A stretch of DNA of 64,000 bases from JAAFHB01 sp942493325 (lineage in GTDB: Bacteria > Bacteroidota > Bacteroidia > Bacteroidales > Prolixibacteraceae): assembly GCA_942493325.1 (NCBI GenBank), contig OW818689.1:2604001-2668000 (forward strand), written 5' to 3'. Positions 38,221-46,020 of the stretch are shown piece after piece. A program made the position numbers and the translations under genes. Under the pieces are notes generated by a model that did no database searches, was not told the origin of the DNA, and saw only the letters and a list, made by a program, of their open reading frames with translations. Within the stretch, counting starts at the first letter, position 1, and each line of letters opens with the position of its first letter.

Positions 38221-39240
38221 TCATTTCGGATCCGGTTTCGCCAGTTGGGCCGTCTGCCATTTTTGGCCGATCTCCCCGAGCCGCCGCACCAGCCACTCCG
38301 GAATGCGCCCCGTCCGGTCCGGTGGGACGTTGAGGAGGTAATTGGCTTGCCGGGAATTACAGAGTTTGAGCATGTCCACAACCTCCACGGCGCTCGTCAC
38401 GCTCTTTTCAGTTAAGTTGGTCTGCCAGAACCAGGCACCCGGCGTAATGCAGTCGCAGACCTCGGCGGCATTTGTGTTATCTTCTGCCGGCAATGCCATG
38501 CGCTTCTTGATTTTCAGCCAGGGATATTCGTAGCCGTGAATATCGGTCTCCATGAAGTTGGTGGAGTTGTTGGCAAGTACGAGGCAGTTGGGCTGGAGCG
38601 AATAAACGTGCGCCTTGATCTCCTGCCACTGTGCCCCGGTGTATTTGTTTTCATACTGATCAAACCACATCAAGTCCACCGCACCATATTGGGTCAGCAG
38701 TTCGGTCAGTTGCAGCTTGATGAACCCGACAAAATCGCCCGCTGCTTCAGGCGGCATCCCGTGAAGGTCAGGCTGGCCGGGCTGCAATTTGCCTTTAGAG
38801 AAATCTCCTGGCAGACAATAGCAGAGTCCGATCATTATCCCGCGTGCCCGGAAGGCATCCACATACTCGCGCACCAGGTCGCCCTTGCCCTTGTTGTAAT
38901 TGGTAAACGCCGTGATGTCATGCGTCGTGTGTTTGCTGTCCCACAGAGCATAACCACTGGTGTGCTTCGTTGTCAACACGGCGTATTTCATTCCTGCCGC
39001 CTTGGCGGCATCCGCCCACTGGCCGCAGTCAAGCTGGGTCGGCACGAAGCTGCCCGGGTCTTCATAACCCGTGGCCCATTGCCCCTGATTGAAACTTGCT
39101 AAGCCGTAGCTGATGAACATCCCGAATTTCCATGAAAGAAATTCCTGCTGCCGCTCGGCCAGCGGCTTGGACGACTGGGCGAATCCACTCACGGGGAGAG
39201 TGAGAGCCAGAAAAATAAGGGTAGATAGTTTGGTTTTCAT
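38221..39240 (-). CDS. GH29 alpha-L-fucosidase, downstream tandem copy (active-site His replaced)
   Basis: 339 residues. The signal peptide is MKTKLSTLIFLALTLPVSGF followed by AQ. The catalytic domain has family features TTKHTSGYALWDSKHT and VDLMWFDQY; Asp194 is the predicted nucleophile. GH29 enzymes release alpha-L-fucose from glycans. It is almost the same as the copy at 39475, but residue 44 is Ser (KFGMFISYG), where that copy and the family usually have His (MFIHWG-type motif, substrate binding), so activity may be lost or altered. At 339 residues it is shorter than many fucosidases and has no C-terminal beta-domain. Base composition is clearly GC-richer than its neighbours, suggesting transfer from another phylum. 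No T9SS tail; probably periplasmic. Confidence 0.88.
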   Translation of the reverse strand: MKTKLSTLIFLALTLPVSGFAQSSKPLAERQQEFLSWKFGMFISYGLASFNQGQWATGYEDPGSFVPTQLDCGQWADAAKAAGMKYAVLTTKHTSGYALWDSKHTTHDITAFTNYNKGKGDLVREYVDAFRARGIMIGLCYCLPGDFSKGKLQPGQPDLHGMPPEAAGDFVGFIKLQLTELLTQYGAVDLMWFDQYENKYTGAQWQEIKAHVYSLQPNCLVLANNSTNFMETDIHGYEYPWLKIKKRMALPAEDNTNAAEVCDCITPGAWFWQTNLTEKSVTSAVEVVDMLKLCNSRQANYLLNVPPDRTGRIPEWLVRRLGEIGQKWQTAQLAKPDPK

Positions 39241-39289
39241 GATGTTTTAAGTTACTTCCATCAGGGATAGACCCTGTGGTTTTATGGTT

Positions 39290-39471
39290 TTATATTATAT
39301 TTTTGCCAGAAAATTGGATCACTGCACAGCCAAGCGGCCCTACCTGAACATTGAAACTATCGGCCTCATTTACAGTTCCAATATCCTTTTGCCACCAAAT
39401 ATCCCTGGCTTTCAGATTTACCAAGTAAGAATATTTCTGTTTTTTCTTCAACGCAAGTTCTAGTGATGTGA
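39290..39471 (-). pseudogene. Second copy of a GH27 alpha-galactosidase 3' end
   Basis: The minus strand encodes SLELALKKKQKYSYLVNLKA, then RDIWWQKDIGT and AVIQFSGK. It matches the tail of the full GH27 gene at exactly 1254 bp distance, plus about 20 further codons that resemble a GH27 C-terminal domain but not the sequence of the neighbouring full gene. The stop has shifted a few codons (KNII). It has no start of its own. Confidence 0.75.
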
Positions 39472-39474
39472 CAA

Positions 39475-40494
39475 TCATTTCGGATCCGGTTTCGCCAGTT
39501 GGGCCGTCTGCCATTTTTGGCCGATCTCCCCGAGCCGCCGCACCAGCCACTCCGGAATGCGCCCCGTCCGGTCCGGCGGGACGTTGAGGAGGTAATTGGC
39601 TTGCCGGGAATTACAGAGTTTGAGCATGTCCACAACCTCCACGGCGCTCGTCACGCTTTTTTCCGTTAAGTTGGTCTGCCAGAACCAGGCACCCGGCGTA
39701 ATGCAGTCACAAACCTCGGCGGCATTCGTGTTATCTTCCGCCGGCAAGGCATTGAGCTTCTTGGCCTTCAGCCAGGGATATTCGTAGCTGTGGATATCGG
39801 TTTTTTTGAAGTCGGTGGAGTTGTTGGCGAGGACGAGGCAGTCGGGCTGGAGCGCATGGACGTGCGCCTTGATCTCACCCCACTGAGCCCGGGTGTATTT
39901 GTTGTTATACTGGTCAAACCACATCAAGTCTACCGCGCCGTATTGGGTCAGCAACTCGGTCAGTTGCAGCTTGATGAACTTGACATAATCGCCCGCCGCT
40001 TCCGGCGGCAGCCCGTGGAGGTCAGGCTGGCCGGGCTGCAGCTTGTTCTTGGAGTAATCTCCCGGCAGGCAATAGTAGAGCCCGACCTTCAACCCGCGCG
40101 CCCGGAAGGCATCCACAAACTCACGCACAAGGTCGCCCTTACCCTGGCGGTAATTGGTGAACGCCGTGATGTCATGCGTCGTGTGTTTGCTGTCCCACAG
40201 AGCATAGCCGCTGGTGTGCTTCGTCGTAAACACGGCGTATTTCATTCCCGCCGCCTTGGCGGCATCGGCCCACTGGCTGCAGTCGAGCTGGGTTGGCGCG
40301 AAGGTGCCCGGGTCTTCATATCCCGTGGCCCATTGCCCCTGGTTGTAGCTGGCCAAGCCGTAGTGGATATACATCCCGAATTTCCACGAAAGAAATTCCT
40401 GCTGCCGCTCGGCCAACGGCTTGGACGCCTGGGCGAATCCACTCACGGGGAGAGTGAGAGCCAGAAGAATAAGGGTAGATAGTTTGGTTTTCAT
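39475..40494 (-). CDS. GH29 alpha-L-fucosidase, upstream tandem copy
   Basis: 339 residues; signal peptide MKTKLSTLILLALTLPVSGF followed by AQ. The GH29 motif KFGMYIHYGL keeps the substrate-binding His44, TTKHTSGYALW is the second histidine block, and VDLMWFDQY holds predicted nucleophile Asp194. It should hydrolyse terminal alpha-L-fucosides in the periplasm. The gene is strongly GC-rich: the line 39961-40020 has 37 G+C of 60, against 22 of 60 in 42361-42420 of the GH36-like gene. It starts 56 bp after the GH27 stop codon and is probably co-transcribed with it. The 56-bp leader is repeated before the second GH29 copy. Likely acquired from a GC-richer donor such as a verrucomicrobial or planctomycete-type bacterium (inference). 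Confidence 0.9.
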   Translation of the reverse strand: MKTKLSTLILLALTLPVSGFAQASKPLAERQQEFLSWKFGMYIHYGLASYNQGQWATGYEDPGTFAPTQLDCSQWADAAKAAGMKYAVFTTKHTSGYALWDSKHTTHDITAFTNYRQGKGDLVREFVDAFRARGLKVGLYYCLPGDYSKNKLQPGQPDLHGLPPEAAGDYVKFIKLQLTELLTQYGAVDLMWFDQYNNKYTRAQWGEIKAHVHALQPDCLVLANNSTDFKKTDIHSYEYPWLKAKKLNALPAEDNTNAAEVCDCITPGAWFWQTNLTEKSVTSAVEVVDMLKLCNSRQANYLLNVPPDRTGRIPEWLVRRLGEIGQKWQTAQLAKPDPK

Positions 40495-40550
40495 GATGTT
40501 TTAAGTTACTTCCATCAGGGATAGACCCTGTGGTTTTATGGTTTTATATT

Positions 40551-42158
40551 TTATTTTTTGCCTGAAAATTGGATCACTGCACAGCCAAGCGGCCCTACCT
40601 GAACATTGAAACTGTCGGCGTCTTTAACAGTTCCTATATCCTTTTGCCGCCACAGATCTCTGGCTTTCAGATTTACCAGGTCGCGGGAGTTCATTTTGAT
40701 GGTGTGATCTTCATTTCCCATAAGATTGAAAAAGCCATACACCAGAGATCCATCTTCCAATGTTTTCTTCAAGATCCACTCCTCATCAGTGATCCGGATG
40801 GCCTCAGCGCATTGACCCAAGGGATCCTGGTTAACTGCAATCATTTCGGAATTGCACAGGATGCCACGAATGAAATCGTCGACTGATCCCATATCTCCGC
40901 TGAAAAAGAGTGGTGTCGCCATCATCGCCCAGAGGGAGAAATAGGTATAATGCTGATTTGGAGTAAGTAACTTTTTGACCATCTTACCTCCCATATCCTG
41001 TGGTGGTGTCCACATTCCCATAATTATATAATCCAGATCGTTCCATGCACCCGGTTTGTTGAATTCACGAATTTCCAGTGTTTTCTTTGCAGCAGCATAA
41101 AGACCATGTTTTTGCATCTCCCATCCTAAATCTCCTCCAATTCGCCAGCTATGTCCGCCTACTTCGGAGCCCCATTTCCAAACATCATTCTTACCGTACT
41201 GGCAAATATTCAATACAATATCGCGATCTTGCTGTTTCAACAAATTGCCCATTAACTCATAAGGATATCGGGCTCCTGATTCAGGATCTTTAACGAACTG
41301 TTCCCAATGATTTTTTCCATACGAACACCAGTCGTACTTCAGCAAATCGAATCCCCAGTCAGCATACTGCTTCGCGTCCTGTGCCTCGAAATTGAAACTA
41401 CCAACAAAATCCTGGCAGGTTCTAGGCCCTGGACTGCTGTATATACCTGCCTTAAGGCCATAGGCATGAATATGATCGGTAAGTGCTTTCATGTCAGGAA
41501 AATCTTGGGCAGGTAGAATATGACCTTCATCATCACGCACTTGTCCCACTTTACTTTTCTGATCCATTAACAGCAATCGTTTCTTTCTAAATTCCTGACC
41601 ATTTTTCAGACGGTCTTCGAGAACGGGTGGAGACATTTGCATCCAACAATCATCGATGCTTACATACTGATACCCTACATCAGCCATGCCGCTCTTTACC
41701 ATTTCGTCTGCCGCACTTCGTATGATCGAGTCCTTAACATTGAGATAGTGGGTGTACCAATGGTTCCAGCCCATATGAGGTGTTAGAGCCAGCCTGTCGC
41801 CTACCACCAATGTAAATTCAAAAGAGTCCTTACCTGATTTATTCGTTGCACTGATTTGCAATTTGTATTCGCCTGGTTTATCGGGAGTCCTGCCTGTTAT
41901 AACACCTGTTTCTGCATTTAGAATCAGTGATTTCGGCAAGTTCTTAATCTGAAATTTGATAGGCCGCACACCTGTTGTTGGAATGCGATGCACAAACGGC
42001 TTTCCCGGTCGGGCGCCACTCAAACGGGGACCATTGATTTTTGGTTTGTCTGGGGCTTTTGGTGTTAAAATCTCTGCGCCGGATATCCGCGTGTCATAAT
42101 TCTGCCCCAATGTTGTTAGCGTCAAGCACAACAATGCAAGAATAAAGTAATACTTCAT
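40551..42158 (-). CDS. GH27 alpha-galactosidase with N-terminal Ig-like domain
   Basis: 535 residues; signal peptide MKYYFILALLCLTLTTLGQ. Residues about 45-118 are a putative Ig (He_PIG) domain (GKPFVHRIPTTGVRPIKFQI ... GVITGRTPDKPGEYKLQI). The GH27 barrel follows (LTPHMGWNHWY 125-135, VSIDDCW, IHAYGLKAGIYSSPGPRTC, GFDLLKYDWCSYG with predicted nucleophile Asp276, and SWRIGGDLGW carrying the acid/base Asp). The C-terminal beta-domain ends in VQVGPLGCAVIQFSGKK. It removes terminal alpha-galactose. It starts 20 bp after the stop of the GH36-like gene, so GH36, GH27 and GH29 read as one operon. No T9SS tail; probably periplasmic. Confidence 0.93.
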   Translation of the reverse strand: MKYYFILALLCLTLTTLGQNYDTRISGAEILTPKAPDKPKINGPRLSGARPGKPFVHRIPTTGVRPIKFQIKNLPKSLILNAETGVITGRTPDKPGEYKLQISATNKSGKDSFEFTLVVGDRLALTPHMGWNHWYTHYLNVKDSIIRSAADEMVKSGMADVGYQYVSIDDCWMQMSPPVLEDRLKNGQEFRKKRLLLMDQKSKVGQVRDDEGHILPAQDFPDMKALTDHIHAYGLKAGIYSSPGPRTCQDFVGSFNFEAQDAKQYADWGFDLLKYDWCSYGKNHWEQFVKDPESGARYPYELMGNLLKQQDRDIVLNICQYGKNDVWKWGSEVGGHSWRIGGDLGWEMQKHGLYAAAKKTLEIREFNKPGAWNDLDYIIMGMWTPPQDMGGKMVKKLLTPNQHYTYFSLWAMMATPLFFSGDMGSVDDFIRGILCNSEMIAVNQDPLGQCAEAIRITDEEWILKKTLEDGSLVYGFFNLMGNEDHTIKMNSRDLVNLKARDLWRQKDIGTVKDADSFNVQVGPLGCAVIQFSGKK

Positions 42159-42177
42159 AAAATGCCCTCCATTTTTT

Positions 42178-44739
42178 TTACTGCTCTTTATATTGAATAA
42201 ACATGAATGTTGCCGGCTCGGGAATTGCGAATGTCATTGATCCGTCTTTATCTGCCGATCCAACCCAGGATTTTCCTGTCAATAATTCTTTAAACTCAAT
42301 GGTCTTCCCTGCCATTTTCTCTAAACGTATGGCTTTACCCTTTTCCATATTCAGGAGTTCACGAAAGAGATACAAATAGCCAGTTTTTGAACCGGGTTTT
42401 ATATATTGTATTCCGCTCCATGTTTTGTTATTGGGCTCATCTCCCACCGGGAATGCATAAGATTGATAAATATGATCACGGTGTTGCTTATAGACCTCCA
42501 TCACCTTTGCTACGGTATTTCTATCCACTCCATCATACTTGTATGTTTCCTGAAAAAATAAGGGGGTTCCGGTCATTCCAATACCCAGTGCATATTCCTG
42601 ATTGTGCTTAACGGCGTCGCTGCCTTTGGGGTTTACCAGACGAACATTTTGAACTGTAGTCTGTATTTTATTGATATTGATATATTTGGAAAGGTGCCAG
42701 GCATCGCGAAGCACCAGATAAGGAATATAATAAGGGTGATCAGGTTTTCTATTAGCGAGATAAATAGAACCATATTCCTTGGCCCAAAAATAGCCATAAC
42801 GTGGTTCAATTTCCGTCAAGTCCCAATTGATCTTTACTTTATGCTCTGTATGAATTACAAAATCTCTGGCTTTTCCTATCATGTTTTCGATGCGGTTTCG
42901 ATCAGATAAGCTGGCAAAATCCAATTTATAACTTAAGAAACCGCCATGCTCATAATTCCATTTCAATTCATCCAGAGATACAGCTTCTGCGGCTGCCCAC
43001 AAACCTAAGGTTACTCCTGCTTCTTTCGCGGCCTTGCGCACATTGTTCCAGCCTTGGGGATATACCTCGGGATTAGGTTTCCATCCATTTGCACCAGGAT
43101 TCCAATTCGTTGAACCCGGAGGAACTTGCCAACCGTCGTCGATTTGCAGATAATCGATCCCAAGTTCCTTTTGTGATTGTATTTCCTTGAGCACATTGGC
43201 TTCCATTGCACCAGCGCGGTAGGCGGTTCCCCATGTGTTGGCCTGGGTATAGATATCACGTTCAGGAACCACAGGGTACCGAAAACGATCAAACTCCTTA
43301 AGAGCCAATTGTCCCTCAAACTCTTGTCCTGAAAAAGCAATAGTCCAAGTAGCCCAGCAAGACAGAAATTTATCTGGTGATAATGCAGCAGGAAGAATCG
43401 AGGTCCCCGAAACCGCTATGCCGCTATCCTGAAATTCGAATCCACCCGTATCTACTCCGTATTGGTTGACACATTTGTGGGACTCTTTCACAATCGCCAG
43501 GCCCCCTTGTTTGCCCTGTACCATAGCAACGCTGGCCCAGTTGTTGATAAACCCGGCAGGAGGAGCTTCCGAATAAGATTTTTCCATTATGATGGGGGTA
43601 TTCTGACTATTGCGGTGCTGGGTGTCGGCAAAGTATCCTGCAAACCGATAGGTAAACGCATCCTTGGCCAGGGGAATGTAATCAACACTCCCGGCAGGGG
43701 TATAATACTCAGCTGTTTTGTTATCGTCACATTCAGAATATCCCTTAAGCGTATACCCCTTTGGCATCTGTTGGGTTAACGCAACATACCTCTCCGGGTC
43801 AATGGTCCGAATTGGGTAATAGCTGTCTGCTTGCTCAAAAACAGCGAGTTCATTGACCGTAACAACCGCTCCATCGGTCTTTTTGAACGCAATCACGCAT
43901 CGTCCATCTGAGTAGAGCGACGTTGGAAGATCCATAGTGAGCTCCTGGAACTTATCCGGATTCTGGGAGCCGCTGATGTTAACATTTTCTTGAAGTAACG
44001 TTTTTTTGCCCGAAGAAGACCCTAGTGCCGAAATTTCGACTACTGACATGTCATCATCGATATTGACCATAGACGCTCGCAGCTTATACTTCTTTTCAGG
44101 GTTAAGCCCGGAAAGCTCGATCGCAACCTCTTCAGGATGCATGGTGGCTACAACCCACCAGTGTGGTAATTTTCCTTTTGCCTTATAACCTCCAGCTTTT
44201 CGCGATCCTTTCAGCGTTTTGATTTGTACGGGTCCTGTTGCATCGTTTGTTGTTAATCTGTCTTGACGTGGGGCTTTGATCCATAACTGGGTTCGGACCC
44301 CCGTCGCTTTGGGATAGACCCAGACCACATACCGAATGGCAGATTGTGTGGATGGATAGGTCATTTCAACAGTCAGCTCTAAATGCTTCCCGGTAAACCC
44401 TTGATCATCTGCTTCCTTGACGGTCACTGAATTGACTTCTGCCTTGGTGTCATTTGTAAATAACCCCTGATACTTCCAGTCGCATTGGTGATCTGAGTTT
44501 TTGTTTGCATAGTCGATCCCATCGGGTCCTTTGATACTCACGGTTTTCAGTCCAGCCGGAGTCAAGCTCCAGTGCCGCTGAAATCGTCCTGTTTTCACTG
44601 TAATCTGATCCTTCTCCACGATGACCCTGGCTTCTCCCAATTGTCGATTGAGCGGTTTCATTTCAGTTACCTGTGCAGTAGCAAAAAAGCTTAACGTTAT
44701 TAAGCTCACTAAAATTAAGGGCGTTTTAAAGTTCTTCAT
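42178..44739 (-). CDS. GH36-like alpha-galactosidase / melibiase-type protein
   Basis: 853 residues; signal peptide MKNFKTPLILVSLITLSFFA followed by TAQ. The N-terminal half is a long beta-sandwich region. The C-terminal half, from about residue 490, is a TIM barrel of the GH36/melibiase clan: LGIDYLQIDDGWQVP, VTLGLWAAAEAV, GGFLSYKLDFASL (KLD carries the predicted nucleophile) and KINWDLTEIEPRYGYFW. The last 80 residues form a beta-domain (TGYLYLFREL ... FKELLTGKSW). It probably cleaves alpha-galactosides or a related sugar; the exact specificity is not readable. It is the first gene of the GH36-GH27-GH29 series and comes 208 bp after the broken DUF1735/DUF5627-like gene. Confidence 0.85.
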   Translation of the reverse strand: MKNFKTPLILVSLITLSFFATAQVTEMKPLNRQLGEARVIVEKDQITVKTGRFQRHWSLTPAGLKTVSIKGPDGIDYANKNSDHQCDWKYQGLFTNDTKAEVNSVTVKEADDQGFTGKHLELTVEMTYPSTQSAIRYVVWVYPKATGVRTQLWIKAPRQDRLTTNDATGPVQIKTLKGSRKAGGYKAKGKLPHWWVVATMHPEEVAIELSGLNPEKKYKLRASMVNIDDDMSVVEISALGSSSGKKTLLQENVNISGSQNPDKFQELTMDLPTSLYSDGRCVIAFKKTDGAVVTVNELAVFEQADSYYPIRTIDPERYVALTQQMPKGYTLKGYSECDDNKTAEYYTPAGSVDYIPLAKDAFTYRFAGYFADTQHRNSQNTPIIMEKSYSEAPPAGFINNWASVAMVQGKQGGLAIVKESHKCVNQYGVDTGGFEFQDSGIAVSGTSILPAALSPDKFLSCWATWTIAFSGQEFEGQLALKEFDRFRYPVVPERDIYTQANTWGTAYRAGAMEANVLKEIQSQKELGIDYLQIDDGWQVPPGSTNWNPGANGWKPNPEVYPQGWNNVRKAAKEAGVTLGLWAAAEAVSLDELKWNYEHGGFLSYKLDFASLSDRNRIENMIGKARDFVIHTEHKVKINWDLTEIEPRYGYFWAKEYGSIYLANRKPDHPYYIPYLVLRDAWHLSKYININKIQTTVQNVRLVNPKGSDAVKHNQEYALGIGMTGTPLFFQETYKYDGVDRNTVAKVMEVYKQHRDHIYQSYAFPVGDEPNNKTWSGIQYIKPGSKTGYLYLFRELLNMEKGKAIRLEKMAGKTIEFKELLTGKSWVGSADKDGSMTFAIPEPATFMFIQYKEQ

Positions 44740-44947
44740 ATTTTGTTCTCTTTTACATGTTCAAATTCTTTGAATTATACTTAAAAATCTAATTTCAATT
44801 TTTTATGCCGAAGATAATCCGGGAAATGGGCCAACACCGGTCAATTGTGGGCAAATTAGTTTTACTTCGCGATTCGAACCTTCTGTTTTTCTTTGCCCAT
44901 GTAGCCCCCCTTATAACTAACATATCAAACTAAACTAATTCCTTTTA

Positions 44948-45690
44948 CTATTTAAGAACTATTGAAAATTGCTCAAAAACAACATTTCTGTCACGAACAA
45001 CCAGGGTATCCTTTACTGAATGGGTTTCTTTGTTTACAACATCAGTGTAAGAGTAATCCAAATATATTACATCGCGTTTTTTTCCTCCCCAATTATCACC
45101 TTTTTCAACAAATTTTCCAGATCCGGAAACGTTATATTTATCGCTACCAAAACTTCTAACAGAGCAATTCCCATCATCGTTAAAAAGTAATTCAAAATTA
45201 ACATTTCCGGGACTTGCCGCTGATCCTCTTCGTACCAAATTCGATAATTCAACATTGTTTTTCCCTGTTGTAGTAAGCTTTACCAGTTCATCCCGTTCAA
45301 CGTATTGGTTGTGATACACTACTGACCGATACATTTGCACTTGTAGTCATAACATCCACACCACGTCGTAAATACGTTGCCTGATATTTATTCATGAATT
45401 TTATCCCGTAAAGCGTGTAATCTTTAGGCAAGATTTCCCAATCAGTTGCAACAACTCTTGAAGGATTGCTAATCAGGGGCTTTCCGCCTAATATGGTGTC
45501 TAAGTTCTCGACTTGCGTAATTATAAGAGGTATTACATAATTCACACTATTAAGTGGTGCAAAAGAAAGTGGGTCATTAAAAAATTGCTCCGTAAGTTGA
45601 ACCTTAATCCTCCCTTTGATCGATCCTGCGGGAAGCTGATATACATGCCAATTGATTAGCAAATGAATAACAAATATAAGTACTAAGTTA
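44948..45690 (-). pseudogene. Fragment of a PUL surface lipoprotein (DUF1735/DUF5627-like)
   Basis: Reading from the right tRNA repeat, the frame first encodes HVYQLPAGSIKGRIKVQLTE, LDTILGGKPLISNP and WEILPKDYTLYGIKFMNKYQ, then YLRRGVDV, as in DUF1735-type proteins next to susD. It then breaks near 45316 (VSVSSVSQPIR, stop). A second frame resumes with VVYHNQYVERDELVKLTTTG and ends at 44948 with RDRNVVFEQFSIVLK, the DUF5627-like C-terminus. Both the 5' end (cut at 45691) and a single-base frameshift make it non-functional. Family names are from memory of motif style, not a search. It implies that a susC/susD pair once lay on its 5' side. Confidence 0.7.
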
Positions 45691-45691
45691 C

Positions 45692-45780
45692 GACTGGCAG
45701 TCAAAAGGTCATCGGTTCGATTCCGATATTCTCCACTGAAAATCAAAGAGTTGCAAACACATTTGCAGCTCTTTTTTATG
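45692..45780 (+). repeat. tRNA-Ala 3' fragment plus terminator copy (attR-like)
   Basis: 45692-45755 is identical to 35705-35768 (anticodon arm, T arm, acceptor 3' strand and 20 bp beyond). A diverged copy of the terminator follows (GAGTTGCA ... TGCAGCTC, T-run) and then ATGCGTA, as after the intact tRNA. It lacks the tRNA 5' half and cannot make a tRNA. Confidence 0.93.
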
Positions 45781-46020
45781 CGTAAAATTGTACATACAAA
45801 CTCAATAAAGAAGAACATAGTAAGACTTTCCAAAGGAGATCAAAAACAATAACAGCTCATCAGATACAAACATTTGAAAGAATTTCATTCAACTAAATTG
45901 CAATTGACTTGATGCTTCCCCAGTATTTTGAAGTTTCACACCTTATATTTAAGCAAACTTCAAATCCAAAACTCAACCTGCTTCTCTATTGAAGATGTGT
46001 TGTTGCTCATTTATTGATTT

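Larger units (their letters stand above)
38043..40680 (-). repeat. 1254-bp tandem duplication: GH27 tail + leader + GH29 + linker
   Basis: The unit of GH27 3' tail (about 130 bp), 56-bp leader, GH29 gene (1020 bp) and linker (about 48 bp) is repeated with an exact period of 1254 bp: stop positions 40551, about 39297 and 38043; GH29 starts 40494 and 39240. A third tail closes the array, so each fucosidase gene is flanked by direct repeats. The copies have diverged by scattered substitutions, so the duplication is not brand new. Confidence 0.9.
35705..45755. mobile_element. Candidate 10-kb integrated segment bounded by tRNA-Ala 3' repeats (degenerate PUL)
   Basis: Bases 35705-35768 and 45692-45755 are identical over 64 bp, covering the tRNA from the anticodon stem to its end plus 20 bp beyond; similarity continues through the terminator. 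Intact tRNA on one side and a 3' fragment on the other is the signature of tyrosine-recombinase integration at a tRNA gene. Inside lie a broken sensor gene, two GH29, one GH27 and one GH36-like gene, and a broken DUF1735/DUF5627-like gene abutting the right copy. No integrase or mobility gene is present, so it is either a deletion remnant or a segment copied by another route. Confidence 0.6.

Noticed and set aside
38043..38381. 112-codon frame starting MWTCSNSVIPGK
   Set aside because: Its first part is the GH29 gene in a wrong frame; only the last ~45 codons are the GH27-like tail, which I annotate as a remnant.
38221..40482. Long plus-strand frames opposite the GH29 genes (38536-39102, 39790-40482)
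   Set aside because: They result from the high GC of the fucosidase genes; both repeat at the 1254-bp period and have no family resemblance.
45297..45833. 178-codon frame as a real protein start for the DUF1735-like fragment
   Set aside because: Its first 60 codons are the complement of the tRNA fragment and terminator (the usual RNRTDDLLTASR translation artefact).
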